A DNA stretch of 64,000 nt from Dugong dugon. Taxonomy: Eukaryota; Chordata; Mammalia; Sirenia; Dugongidae. Location of the stretch: assembly GCA_030035585.1 (NCBI GenBank), contig CM057472.1, forward strand, positions 88,409,601-88,473,600. Direction: 5' to 3'. Shown here piece by piece: positions 30,923-41,821 of the stretch. The first letter of the stretch is position 1, and every line of letters begins with the position of its first letter. The notes under the pieces are model-generated. The model saw only the letters and a program-made list of their open reading frames with translations. It did no database searches and had not been told where the DNA came from. The position numbers and the translations under genes were made by a program.

Positions 30923-31640
30923 TCTCAATTCTGATCACTTATCATGTTCAACATTATTACCATGCTAGACCAAAACACCATCATCTTTCACTTAGACTCC
31001 TTCTTGTGCTCTCCTTGCTTTCATTCTGCCTCCTATCCCACCCTGCTTTTGACCCTGAGTCATTATTTATTCAGAAACCAAAATGGTCTATTTAAGACAT
31101 AAATCCAATCACTCTACTCATCAGCTCAATAACCTCCATTGTCCCCAGTGAAAGAAAAAAAAATCCAAACATTCCACCATTGTCTAGAACCATACTAGTC
31201 TAGCCCTGCCTCTCTCTCTCACTTTCTCTCTGATCCATCTCCAAATTCACTAGCCTTTTTACTAACTCTCTAATTCTCACCTGAAGCTGTTTTTGTTCCT
31301 TTTGTCTGGAAAGTTCTTCTCCCAGATGCTTCTACAGCTCTACCCAGGTCACTACTCAACTGTCACCTCTTCAGAGGTCTTCCCTGGCCACCCTATTTAA
31401 ATGAACAGCATTGTACACTATTATCTTACCCTGATCAACATTTCTTCATAGATCTTATCATAGTTTTACATCATATTATATATGTATTCATTTAATGTCT
31501 GCCTCCCAACTAGAATAAAAACTCCAAAGGAAGAGGGGCTTCTATGCCTTGTTTCCTGCCAAATCCTGAAGCTCTAGAACTAAGTCTAGTACATAGTAAT
31601 GCATAATCGTATTTGACAAATTAATAAATGGCAATAATAA
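30923..31640 (+). mobile_element. L2, plus strand, right part with 3' end
   Basis: It resumes the L2 with ATCTCAATTCTGATCACTTA, CCAAAACACCATCATCTTTC, TAATTCTCACCTGAAGC, GGTCTTCCCTGGCCACCCTA and AACTAGAATAAAAACTCCAA. The final part is ...GACAAATTAATAAATGG. Joined with 29745-30554 it is about 1.5 kb of L2. Confidence 0.85.
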
Positions 31641-32078
31641 AGTGCCCTCATCATAGAGTTGTTGAGAGAGTTAAATGTGATAAAACATGAATGCCAAAGA
31701 CTGCAAATTGTCTCCTGATGTTAATCACCCCTTCCTCACTAATACAACCTCCTATTTTTATTTGGGCATATGGTGATCCAGAATAAAGATTCCATCTCCC
31801 ACCTTGCTTCGCAGTTAGGAATGGTTATGTGACTGAGTTCTGATCAATAAGATGCAAGCAGAAGTACCACATGCAACTTCTGGGAAGAGATCTTAAAAGA
31901 AGGCCGCCTTTATCCCCTTCTCCTTTCCTACTGACTAGAATTTGGGCATGATGGCTAGAGTTCCAGAAGCTCCAGCATCCATTGTAAAGCATAAGGTGAC
32001 CTTAAGAGCAGAAGCCAACTGTCATACCAGGGTTCAAGGCTGGCAACAAAAGACACAAACCACATGCTCTAATAGTGT
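31641..32078. repeat. Possible ancient repeat, unassigned
   Basis: Phrases such as ATGTGACTGAGTTCTGATCA, ATAAGATGCAAGCAGAAGTA and AGCTCCAGCATCCATTGTAA resemble old MaLR/LTR-associated mammalian repeats. I cannot define ends or family. Confidence 0.35.
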
Positions 32079-32083
32079 AAGGG

Positions 32084-32509
32084 TGTTATGGATTGAATTG
32101 TGTCCCCAAAAAATACGTGCTGTAAATTCTAACGCCTATATTTGTGGATGTAATGCCATTGGGAATAGGGTTTTCTTTGTTATGTCAGTGAGGCCACATC
32201 AGTGTAGGGTATATCTTAAACTAATTACATTTGAGATATAAAACCAGCAGATTAGGCACAGAGAAGTAAGCAGAGATGGGGGAAGATAGATGCCAAGCCA
32301 CATCACCAAAGATCACCAAAGAACTGAGGAACACAAGCTGAAAAGAGACAGGGAATCTTCCCTCAGAGCTGAGAGAGAAAGTCTTTCCCTAGAGTCAGCA
32401 ACCTGAATTCAGACTTCTAGCCTCCTTTACTGTGAGAAAATAAATTTCTGCTTGTTCAGTCCACCCACTTGTGGTATTTTTGTTATAGCAGCACTAGATA
32501 ACTAAGACA
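32084..32509 (+). mobile_element. MaLR solo LTR with perfect 5-bp duplication
   Basis: It starts TGTTATGGATTGAATTGTGT and contains CCTAGAGTCAGCAACCTGAA, TTCAGACTTCTAGCCTCCTT and GTGAGAAAATAAATTTCTGC (polyadenylation-type signal). It ends GATAACTAAGACA. The flanks AAGGG (32079-32083 and 32510-32514) are identical, the 5-bp duplication expected of this class. No internal region is present, so it is a solo LTR formed by recombination between the two LTRs. Confidence 0.9.
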
Positions 32510-32514
32510 AAGGG

Positions 32515-33206
32515 ATAACGCTTTATTCACAATAAAAGAGACAGAGCGAGATCAGCTTACACTGTGGGCACCAGTCTCCCATGGCCAGCATCGTCCCATA
32601 GTCACTCCTCGTGGCCTGTGCAGGGCAGATGTTCCACATGCACCCCACTGGGAACAAATATGGAAGTGAGGTTGGCCGTGGGCCATATTGTATCCCCGCA
32701 TGAGCAAGAGGCAGAGAAAGTTACTATGTGTCCAGAACAGGGATAAGGAGAAGGGAATGGGAGAGACAGAGAGAGACAATTCCCAACCTTTCTGTCAGAC
32801 AATGTTTTGGGTCCAAGGGCTCTGCTTAGGTGGCCTGCATAGGAGACGTAGAGGCAGACTTACCTCCCAACACCAACCATGGAGGAGCACAAGATACAAA
32901 AGCCTAAGTTCTTCCTACTACAGGGTGACATATCATGCCCAGACCTACAACATCTGAACTTCTTGAACATGGGGAAAAAATAAACATCTATCTTTTTACC
33001 TCACTGTTATTAAAGATTTTTTTTTTCTGTTACTTGCAACCACATCTCCTAAATATTTTAACCTTGAAACTAGTCAAGACAAACCTTGGCCCATAGTAAG
33101 CCCTGAATAAATATTATATTTTACTTTGTAGTATTGTCATTGTTGTAATTTTTTCTTTCTTTCTTTTTTTTTTTTTTAATTTCTTTGTTAATGCTGTTGT
33201 TGTATG
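32515..33206. other. No recognised feature
   Basis: Short frames on both strands only. A T-rich tract at 33150-33180 (TTTCTTTCTTTC then poly(T)) precedes the next LTR. Confidence 0.45.
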
Positions 33207-33211
33207 CTATG

Positions 33212-33810
33212 TATGATGGTTAAGGTTGTGTGTCACCTTGGCTGGGCCATGACTGTTGTTTGGAAGTTACGTAATGACGTAGTTTGGCAGTTATATAATG
33301 ATGCAGTTTGGCAGTTATGTAATGATGTAGTCATCCTCCATGATGTGATCAGATGTGATCAGCCAACTGGTGGTAAGGGGAGTTTCCTCAGGTGTGTGGC
33401 CTGTATCTAATATGAATATAGACGTTCTGGCAAAGCTCACTTGCTTGCTCCAGACCCTGCATCTGGCTTGTCATCATCTGACCTCCATTTCTTGGGACTT
33501 GATCTGGTAGCCTGCTGTACTACCTGCTGATCTTGAGATTTTTCAGCCTCCACAGTCTGTGAGCTGGCAGCCTGCCATCTGACCTGCCAATCTTGGATTT
33601 TTCAGCCTCTAAAGCCTATGAGTCAGCAGACTGCCATCTGACCTGCCAATCTTGGGTTCATCAGCCCCTGCAGCTATGCGAGTCAGGAAAGCCTCCAGCC
33701 TGACCCCTGACTCATGAACTTGGGACTTGCCAGCCTCTACAATCACATGAGCCATGTCCTTGAGATAAATCTATATATATATATATATATTTATAAATAT
33801 GTATAGTGAA

Positions 33811-33845
<35 letters not shown>

Positions 33846-33888
33846 CACTTCACTGGTTTTGCTTCTCTAGAGAATCCAGCCTAAGACA
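33212..33888 (+). mobile_element. ERVL-like solo LTR, plus strand
   Basis: The start is TATGATGGTTAAGGTTGTGT (first G mutated relative to TGTGATGG), then CACCTTGGCTGGGCCATGAC. A GTTTGGCAGTTATATAATGA unit occurs in near-tandem copies. CTGCCAATCTTGG/TTCAGCCTC units also repeat two to three times. TA and GT microsatellites follow (33771-33843), and the end is TTTGCTTCTCTAGAGAATCC...CTAAGACA. Flanks CTATG (33207-33211) and CTACG (33889-33893) match 4 of 5. The internal repeats make it longer (677 bp) than the 532-bp copy at 61558. No retroviral genes adjoin. Confidence 0.82.
33771..33843. repeat. Compound (TA)n / (GT)n microsatellite inside the LTR
   Basis: A TA run (about 33771-33790), an AT-rich spacer, then about 14 GT units (33814-33842). 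It occupies the position where the other LTR copies have shorter CT/TA tracts, so it has expanded within the element. Confidence 0.93.
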
Positions 33889-33893
33889 CTACG

Positions 33894-36190
33894 TAACAGG
33901 CCAGTGCCAGCAATAAGGATAAGAGTAAGATAGAACTTTGAATTAAAGGACATTATGGTCTGGGGAGAATAGGATATAAACTACAATTCAAAGTTAAATG
34001 TGATGTAATGGAGATAATGAAAACATGCTATGGGAACACACATAAAGGACAGAATAAGACTTCCAGAGGGAGTCAGATCCTCTCTGCTGGGTGAGTAGGA
34101 TCTTACCAAAAGGAAGGCTTTATTATTGAGAAAGTCAATTTCCTAAGAAAGTCAAGACACTGCTTTCCCTCCTCTCTCACCCAGTACTTGACTGACCTTG
34201 TGTTCAAAGGATCATTAGCTCCAAAGAGCTTGTTTAGAAGATGAGTTGATACCTTAGAAATCAAAGAGGTGATTTTCAAATGGGATGTCTATTATCAGAA
34301 TTGTCAAAACAATCTCCTATCTTAGGCGTGAGCTTTTTGGAGGATAGGAGTGGGGAAGGAAGAGAAGTGGTGACATAAGAGGTACATAAATGTGTAAAAT
34401 TAGGGATGTTTTTCCAGAGAAAAATAGCCATTTAAGGTATTTAAGTTAACAATTTTTAAGTATTCTGTAAATATACTGTAAATATTCCCTATACTATCCC
34501 TTGTATTGGCAGGTGATAAGGAGCTAGGGATATTTATTTTATTACTTTCAGAGCAATGTTTTTGTGTAAATATCAAAATTCTATCTTTCCTCTGCCATGT
34601 GTGTTTTTGTAGCACCAGTTAGAGGGCATGGGAAGCAACACTAAGAGGACAAAATACAGTTGGGAATTTTTGCCTTAAGATGTCTCTCCTGTCTGCAGCC
34701 TCAGTGGTTTTGATCATTCCTAACTTTGACTTTCAGAATTGTCTCTTGGTATTCCCCATTTAATCACCTGGAACTAAACTGACCTTGAATTTGCTCCTGA
34801 ACTTTCTCTTTACCTCTAACACTAGGTTTGGCATTTGCTCACAGCTTCCCTAATACTGTCTCCTGATTATAATCTTGATAAGTCTTCACATTAGCAATTA
34901 CGTAAGTGTAATTTTTAACATGTCTTAGAGTCAAGTACTCTGCTATGCAAACATACCTATGAAAATATAATGAAAATCTATTGAAAAATATTATTTGAAC
35001 TATAAAAACTGACTTCCAGATTTTAAAATTCAAGAATGTCTATAATGAAAATAAAACAAACAAGCAAAAAACAACCAACAAAAAACCCTCAGAGGTACAC
35101 CTGTAGAAATTGATTTCTGGGTATGAAGAGGAAAGGGAAAATAATGTTTGCTTAATATTAATCTATTATAATGTATCTACCAACTCAGCTTCCCTTTGCC
35201 ACATTCTAAAGCAGCAACTCTTCTCATTTACTGTATAATTCAAATCTTTCTTTGGAGAAACATACAATTGTTGGTAATCTCATGCATTCTGAAGCATCTC
35301 GTTTTATGCTCCCCAAAAGCACGATTTACTTTGAATGATAAATATGGCTATGAAATGGAGTGTTTCCGGCATTCATAGATCAAATGTAACTGGGGAGAAA
35401 TAACTCAGATGCTTCCTGATGTTTTATATTTCCATGCACTAATATTTGCTTGATACCATATGTCACAGTAACTCAAGAATGTGATAAAGTAGAACAGCTC
35501 AGTGGTTTTCTCCTGTAACATCTGGTCTTCTGAGGAAGTCTAGCACTTCAGAGATTCATGTTTAAATCCCCAAGTAGGTAGTATAATCAAATGCCTTGGT
35601 GAGGAAAAGCAAGAGGAGGGCTACAAAGTCTTTCCCTTGTCATCAAATTGACATCAGTAAATACGGTGATAATCTCAATGGAATTAAACAAACAGATCTA
35701 GGAGCCCACTGAACCCTCCCTGAAAAGCCACACACAGCATCCATTCCTAGAGCAGTAAAAAGAACCAGATGTTAGCCTTTTAAATGGCGGCCATCCTTCA
35801 GGCCTGCTGACTCTTAGCTCTGTTCAAGGCAGTCAGTTCTGGAGGGACCACAACTACCCCAAAACAATGGCAACACTGTCTTATTCTAGAGCTGGCTTGG
35901 CCAGCCTCCAGGGAAAAAGATCAGGACCGCGTTAGCTGGGCTGATGATATTTACACATGCTAAAGAAAACTAAACCAGGAAAAAACTGTTTTCATATTTC
36001 CTACTCCCCTGCAGGAATAGCTGCATTTGTTCTCTTCACGTCTTTGCCTGCTTCTTATTCTTTCATGGGTGAATTTTTTTTTTTTTTAATTTTTTTGATA
36101 ATGTCATTTTTTTCACTACTGGAATGGATGCTGAATCACTTTGTTGGTAGTTTTTCATTATTTGAAAAAATGGGGTGTCAGTTGTAAGGG
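33894..36190. other. No recognised feature
   Basis: About 2.3 kb of mostly AT-rich DNA. Around 34000-34100 (GCTATGGGAACACACATAAA) there is faint similarity to the complement of L2, not strong enough to call. No SINE or exon is recognised. Confidence 0.45.
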
Positions 36191-36468
36191 GGACATATCA
36201 GTCCCATGTTCCATGAAGTACATCACAAATGCAGGACATATCAGTCCCATGGTGCACCACACTTCCTGGCTACACTTGAACCATGAAATATCCTACTCAA
36301 CTTTTTCAGACAAAAATACACACAAAATACTAAACAAACATTGCACTTACTGCACATAATTGTTCCCAGTCTGATTTAGAGTGGGCCATATCAGTACCGT
36401 GTTCCATGAAACACATCACACTTGTGGGACATACAGGTCCCATGGCCCAGGAAGTGCATCACAAACTG
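36191..36468. repeat. Block of imperfect 43-bp repeats
   Basis: Units: 36191-36233 (GGACATATCAGTCCCATGTT...), 36234-36270 (GGACATATCAGTCCCATGGT..., partial), 36383-36425 (GGGCCATATCAGTACCGTGT...) and 36426-36468 (GGGACATACAGGTCCCATGG...). They come as two adjacent pairs separated by 112 bp, with CATATCAGT, CCATGAA and CATCACA shared. CCAGGAAGTG in the last unit is the exact complement of CACTTCCTGG in the second. It does not match any repeat family that I know. Confidence 0.8.
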
Positions 36469-37089
36469 TTTTCACCCAAAAAATAACTCATTTACTTGAA
36501 TATTTTTGAATGTCAGTAATCGTACCTTCCCAATAATACAAAGGAAATCGTAAACATATTAGCAAGACTTATCTTGCTGTACAGAAGTCAAAAAACACAA
36601 AAGTTTCACATGCTCACTCCTCAGGAAGCATCCCTTCATATCAATGGCACTCAACACTCAAATGTGGCACAGACCAACTTCTTTGTTTTTTCGGCAGTTG
36701 CTTCAGTATTTGCCAAGATGCCAGAAGGTACTAAAGTGGCTGAAGTGTCTGTCAGTAAATCTCCAGGGGAAGAAAAATGTAACACAGGTATATATATGCC
36801 ATGGTCCATAAAATGGTTAAGTCAGTGCAATTTGTCTTCTACCCTCACCACTTCATCGAAATACACCAAGGTCCCAAATAGCCACTTTATAAGCCTCTCT
36901 GCTTTTCTAACCACTCTTTCTAAATCCTTTTCTGATTTCTTTAGTTTTTCTAGACCCTCAAATTTTGGTATTTGCCAAGGCTTGGTCTTAGGTCTTCTTT
37001 TTTTCTGTCTACATTCTCTTCCTGGATGGTCTAAGACTCTCTCAAAGTTCCAATTACTAATTACGTATATGCTGTTTGTACTAATATCC
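36469..37089. other. Unassigned sequence with a long plus-strand open frame
   Basis: A 211-codon frame (36574-37209) crosses this stretch. It has no recognised domain, a serine- and leucine-rich composition and no plausible transcription context. It may be an accidental frame in an old repeat. Confidence 0.35.
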
Positions 37090-37545
37090 TCAGTCTGTCC
37101 CTCCAGGTCTATTGCCTACCCTTCCCCACCCTGCTCTGTGCCCTGGGAAGCTGATCTCTGTGAACTGAGTCATCGGCTCCTTGTTCCTTTGGTTTATGGT
37201 TTTTGTTAAGGGAAGATAACCGGAAGGAAATTTGACAGAAGGAGGAGAGAGAGGTGGCTCTGGGTCAGAAGTGGTTGCACTTCTTACTAGAGACTTTTAC
37301 TACTAAGTAACTTTCTCTTATAGCTATAGGTCTTGGCAGATTCCAGTAACTTCTCCTTCCCCTTTATCCTTCAAGTCTAAAAGTGCTAGCAGCTTTCCAC
37401 TGTTGTCAGTTTCAGGATGCTTCCTCAATTATTGCTATGTTCCCTGAATGCAGCCAATAGCTTTGCAAGCAGTTCATTGTTAAAGTCTCCTTAAATTACC
37501 TCATGCCAATATGCCATCTATTTCTTGTCAGACAAACACACTGAT
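37090..37545 (+). mobile_element. Ancient retroviral-type LTR remnant
   Basis: GCTCTGTGCCCTGGGAAGCT, GGAGGAGAGAGAGGTGGCTC, CAGTAACTTCTCCTTCCCCT, CTAGCAGCTTTCCACTG, and a 3' part CTTAAATTACCTCATGCCAA with ATGCCATCTATTTCTTGTCA follow the order of an old mammalian LTR that I recall without certain name. It is degraded and has no coding capacity. Confidence 0.45.
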
Positions 37546-37892
37546 GTTACCCTAATCTGTATCTCAAGCTCATCTCTTTCACTTGAGCTCTAGATCCATA
37601 AGACTAAATACTGTGCCTACTGAGATGTCCATTTGGATCTGCTGGAGTTGCCTATTAACATGACCAGCAGTGAACTCATCAGCATCTCCTCCCACGCTTC
37701 TCTATTTCCCTTTTTAGCAAATGGCATTGCCATTCATGCAGTTTTTCAAGCCAGAAACCTGGAAATCATCCTAAAGCTTTCTCTTTCTTTCAGGTCCCTC
37801 ATCTAATTAAATGCTAAGTCTTTTTATTCGCCTCTAGAAATCTCTCGAATCCATCCATTTCTTCTCATTTTTGCCACCTCTATGCTAGACCA

Positions 37893-38073
37893 GGAGCCCT
37901 GGTGGTGCTGTGGCTAAGAGTTTGGCTGTTAACCAAAAGGTTGGCAGTTTGAATCCACCAGTATTTTCTTGGAATCCTATGGGGCAGCTCTACTCTGTCC
38001 TATAGGGTCACTATGAGTCAGAATCTACTGGATGGCAATGGGTTTGGTTTTTCTTTTTTTTGGTGGCGGGGGG
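37893..38073 (+). mobile_element. AfroSINE copy, short class, with 11-bp duplication
   Basis: The head GGAGCCCTGGTGGTGCTGTG leads to GTTTGAATCCACCAGTATTT, CTATGGGGCAGCTCTACTCT, then GGTCACTATGAGTCAGAATC and a GGTTTGG T-rich tail. Perfect flanks ATGCTAGACCA (37882-37892 and 38074-38084) set the ends within L2. It is one of the best preserved copies. Confidence 0.95.
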
Positions 38074-38338
38074 ATGCTAGACCAAACAACTTTCAAATCT
38101 TATCTGGTCTCTCCTACAATCCATTTTCCATAGGGAAGCTAGTAACCTTTCTAAAATGCAAACTTTATTATGTCAAAACTCTATTTGAAAACCTTTAAAT
38201 GGATTTCCATTGCCTTTGGACAAAATCTGGGCTTCTGTGCTCATCTCACGCTCCAGTACAGCATTCATTATACATTAACTATAATTCATTATTTACTCAC
38301 CAGCCAACCTCCATCTCAGTGAGACCTTGGTTTAGTCT

Positions 38339-38530
38339 CGGGCCTCTGGGTGGCGCAAGTGATTTCCCCTTGACTACTAACTTGAAGTTTGCCATTTCAA
38401 ACTGTGCCAGCGAAGAAAGCCCTGGTAATCTGCTTCGGTAAAGATCACAGCCAAGAAAACCATATAGAGCAGTTCTACTCTATAACATATGGAGTCACCA
38501 TGACTCAATGACAACTTCTTTTTTTTTTTT
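38339..38530 (+). mobile_element. AfroSINE copy, GGGTGGCGCA subtype, plus strand
   Basis: The head GGGCCTCTGGGTGGCGCAAG is followed by TAATCTGCTTCGGTAAAGAT and CATATAGAGCAGTTCTACTC, then a tail GGAGTCACCATGACTCAATG and a poly(T). The body is chimeric in appearance, with the GGGTGGCGCA head and the CGGTAAAGATCACAGCC block of the long class. Confidence 0.85.
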
Positions 38531-38665
38531 GCCTCCACTAGAGTGAAGATCCATAGGGCAGGGAACGTGTTTGTCTTGACTATTGTGACATCCTAAGTCC
38601 CTAGCAGTGTCTGAAACACACATGGTAAGTGTTCTATATACACTTATCAAATAGATGAATGAATG

Positions 38666-40383
38666 ACTATAATTACTGTGAAATAAAATGATATATATGG
38701 GATATGTAAGTTAGACAAATCCAAAGTGGCTTAATTATTGCAGTATCAAGGATATCTCATTAAAACCTGATCCCACGGCTGAGATTTGAAGGATATTGTT
38801 TTAGTCAAGTTTTATCATATTCAATATTAGTTAATTAAGCAGGAAAACACAGCAAATTTTCCACCAGAAAAAAAAAAAAAAAGAAAGAAAGAAAGGAATA
38901 CTATGGATCATGATCTGGCTAGAATAATAACTTAATTTCAAAATGCTTTGTCATTTTCACATTATTTCCATACATGAGCCCTTCAGATTTTACTCATCAT
39001 AGAGAGTCCCTATTACCAATAAGGACTTAGCTCAGGAAGTTAGAGTAGGTCCCTTGTCATGTTTACTCAAATCATAGGCACCAGGGAGAGAGGTTGTTTA
39101 GGTGGTACTTTTCAATTTCTCTTTTCATGAGACAAACCTGAGAGTTTCAACTCCCTCAACAGGCCATTTACCGGGATGAAGTCGGAAAACCCTGTTAAAA
39201 TTTCATGGACCAGAATCAAATGTATCGGTTCATTCAGCTTTTTTTAGTGCTCCTAAGGTTGACATGGTCCAGCTGAGGTATGGCATGTGGATTTCTTAAT
39301 AAATAGTAAATTCTGCAAGATTGTGTGTGCCGTAAAAGCATTTTTCTTAACTCTATCACACCTGTAGTTGGTGTTTTGGAAAACAAGACCTTTTTGCCAT
39401 TTGAGGTATCATAGCTTAGCGTTTCACAAATGAAGTCATCCTCTTTAATTAAATAAAGAGTGGTTATGGTGATAAGGAGATGAATATAATTTAACTTGAA
39501 ATATAACATGAATATCATGTCTAGAAAAACTAGCAGTCCGATAAAACACATTAATCATGACTTTGTACTTGATGACATTGATGATCTCTTCCAATCCTGA
39601 TTCCTCAGGTGTCAAATCATATAACATCACATTGGTACATTTCTTATAAGATGTCACCAAGCTGCTGTCCTCAAAGAATGGAGAATACTTGAACATAAAC
39701 ACTTTTATTAGCATTTTTCTTACTAAATGCTATTTCCCCACATCCACAACATGAATCAAACTTTCAAATGCATTTGGTGTTAATCATGCTGTACTAAGAT
39801 AACCCTGTAGCTCTAGTCACCTTCCCCATAAAAAGAAGTGAAGTGATCAGAACACTGTACTTTCTTTAAGTAAACTATTAAAACTACTCCACACCATGTG
39901 GCTAACTCTCAAGTAGAAAAGTCTTCACACACTGGCACATTCTTGGCCTATATCCTGAACTCCATTGCTGAACCTGCACTTGAATTCCCTGTCCTAATAT
40001 ATTATTGGAGTCATCATGTTCTCACACTCAAGCCCTGGATCTAATGAATAACAATGCCCTGCACATGGCTCCCTTGTATCGTATCACCCTCTAGTCATTC
40101 AAATTATACTCTTACCGTGAGCCATTCAGATTTCTAGACCTTACCGTGTCATTAGCCATGTAGCCAAAGATATCTGCACTTCTGGAAATGGGAAATCAGA
40201 GAATTATGAAAAAAATAACATTTATCTTTCTGACTAGTCCAGGGCTCCCTTTTCTATATGTATGGCCTCCTAGAATCCTTATTCAAAAACTCTTGTTGAT
40301 ATGTTGATTCCATGATAGTTGCCCAGTGGGCATCTCCTACCTAAGTTAAAGGTATATATTTTGAAAAAGCTTATATATGTTAG
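38666..40383. other. No recognised feature
   Basis: AT-rich. It includes an A run with GAAA units at 38866-38894 and two overlapping minus-strand frames (39234-39714) without recognisable domains. Confidence 0.45.
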
Positions 40384-40523
40384 AGAGTCCTGGTGGTGCA
40401 GTGGTTAAGAGCTCAGTTGCTACCAAAATGTTGGCAGTTTGAATCCATCAGACTCTCCTTGGAAACACTATGGGGCAGCGTTGCTATGAGTAGGAATTGA
40501 CTCCACAGCAATTTCTTTTTTAA
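40384..40523 (+). mobile_element. AfroSINE copy, short class, plus strand
   Basis: The head GAGAGTCCTGGTGGTGCAGT is followed by GTTTGAATCCATCAGACTCT and AAACACTATGGGGCAGCG. A deletion of about 15 bp removes the CTACTCTGTCCTATAGG part. It ends with GAATTGACTCCACAGCAATT and a T run. Confidence 0.9.
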
Positions 40524-41611
40524 AGGATGTTAAAGAATACTTCCTCTATTATTGACATATTTTACAATCCTCTCCCTGTTTCAGTCTTCTCCCATCACCA
40601 TAGCAATGACCAGACTCGGTAGCACTTCTACGTGGAATATAAATGTTTAGATAATTGTCCTGGAAAATCTCTTGTAGTTCAAGCCTTGTCTGAGGCAGTA
40701 AAAATTTGGTTTTCTGTTATTGCAAATAAAAGATCCCTAGAAAGTCATCTAATTCAGTCTTTCATCTTCAAGAACCTCTTATTCTAAGATCTAAAGATGT
40801 GAAGATGTAGGTTGAGGAGATAAGTGAAGGCAAGGGAGAAGAGCAGAGAAGGAAATTAATTGCCTAACTTAAAATTTATTTTGTCTCTAAAACACCAGGG
40901 TGAGCTTAACAAACTTTACAACATTATCTTGGTAAGCATCCTCTGATCCCTTGGCTGATGCCTTCAGGTATCTTGTCCAGGAGCCACAAATCAGTCATCA
41001 AATCCTTGGGACTCATGAGTATGAAATAAAATGATTGTTTTCAAGGATCTTTACATGTTTTCAATTCTGAGCATTTGAGGCTTATAAAATACTTGTCATT
41101 AATAAGTTATTCTTGAGTTTTGATGTGAGACCCTGACACTGAGCTAAATTACTAAAACAAGATTTAAATATCAATGAATAAAAGTGACAAATATAAGGAT
41201 GTTCATTATATTTTTTCAAAGAAACAACTTCAGTCTATTAAACTTTCAAACCAAAAAAATGTAGATCATTATCTTCAAAAGAAAAAGCAAGATTATTAAT
41301 AAACATGACATTTTGAAAGGTTTGAAAGAGAAGGAAAATGTTTCCTAGTCGAGCAAATTTTTCAAAACACAGGTAAACACAATGTAGTAAAAACATTATG
41401 AACTCAGGCCTTTCATAAATAAATAAATACAAGTTAGTTTTTTTTAATAAAATATTGATGGTCTGGCTGACATAATGCACTATAACTGGAGTTCCCCTTT
41501 GGCCGAAGAAAGAGCATACCCTTTCATGTTTTCCTTTGATTGTCATTGGAATAATAACAATAATAATACACAACAGTGCATACATCAATAATAAGCAATA
41601 CCTATAACTTA
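40524..41611. other. No recognised feature
   Basis: AT-rich DNA. The 148-codon minus frame at 41238-41684 starts inside the next SINE and is treated as chance. Confidence 0.45.
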
Positions 41612-41810
41612 GGAACCCTGGTGGCACAGTGTTTAATCTCTTGGCTGCTAACTGAAAGGTCAGAGTTTTGAACCCACCAGCCACTCTGTGAGAGAAAGAT
41701 GTGGCAGTCTGCTTTCTGTAAAGATTACAGCCTTGAAACTCTATGCAGCAGTTCTATTCTGTCCTATAGGGTCATTCTGAGTTGGAATCGACTCGATGGC
41801 AATGGGTTTG
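41612..41810 (+). mobile_element. AfroSINE copy, long class, plus strand
   Basis: The head GGAACCCTGGTGGCACAGTG is followed by the B-box-like GTTTTGAACCCACC and AAGATGTGGCAGTCTGCTTT, then GTAAAGATTACAGCC and a GTTGGAATCGACTCGATGGC tail. Flanks ACCTATAACTT and ACATATACCTT (41600-41610, 41811-41821) match 9 of 11. Confidence 0.93.
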
Positions 41811-41821
41811 ACATATACCTT

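Larger units (their letters stand above)
37546..38665 (+). mobile_element. L2, plus strand, split by two SINEs
   Basis: Segments: 37546-37892 (GAGATGTCCATTTGGATCTG, AGAAACCTGGAAATCATCCT), 38085-38338 (TCTAAAATGCAAACTTTATT, GAAAACCTTTAAATGGATTT, CCATTGCCTTTGGACAAAAT) and 38531-38665 (GATCCATAGGGCAGGGAACG, a GTTTGTCTTGACTATTG block, and an AAATAGATGAATGAATGAC 3' end). The pieces fit the L2 3' region once the SINEs are removed. Confidence 0.82.

Noticed and set aside
36191-36468. CRISPR-like array (repeats with spacers)
   Set aside because: Only four imperfect units, two pairs directly abutting, no uniform spacers, in a mammalian genome. A minisatellite or transposon piece is far more likely.
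36574-37209. 211-codon plus-strand frame
   Set aside because: No recognisable domain, signal or conserved motif. Its 3' part overlaps an old LTR-like repeat. No transcription context can be seen.
39234-39714. Two overlapping minus-strand frames of 105 and 89 codons that looked like a possible broken gene
   Set aside because: Neither gives a family that I recognise, no poly(A) or splice pattern supports a retrocopy or exon, and base composition equals the surroundings.
41238-41684. 148-codon minus-strand frame with a hydrophobic segment
   Set aside because: Its first codons derive from the complement of a SINE (41612-41810). The rest is AT-rich and Phe/Leu/Ile-rich, as expected by chance.
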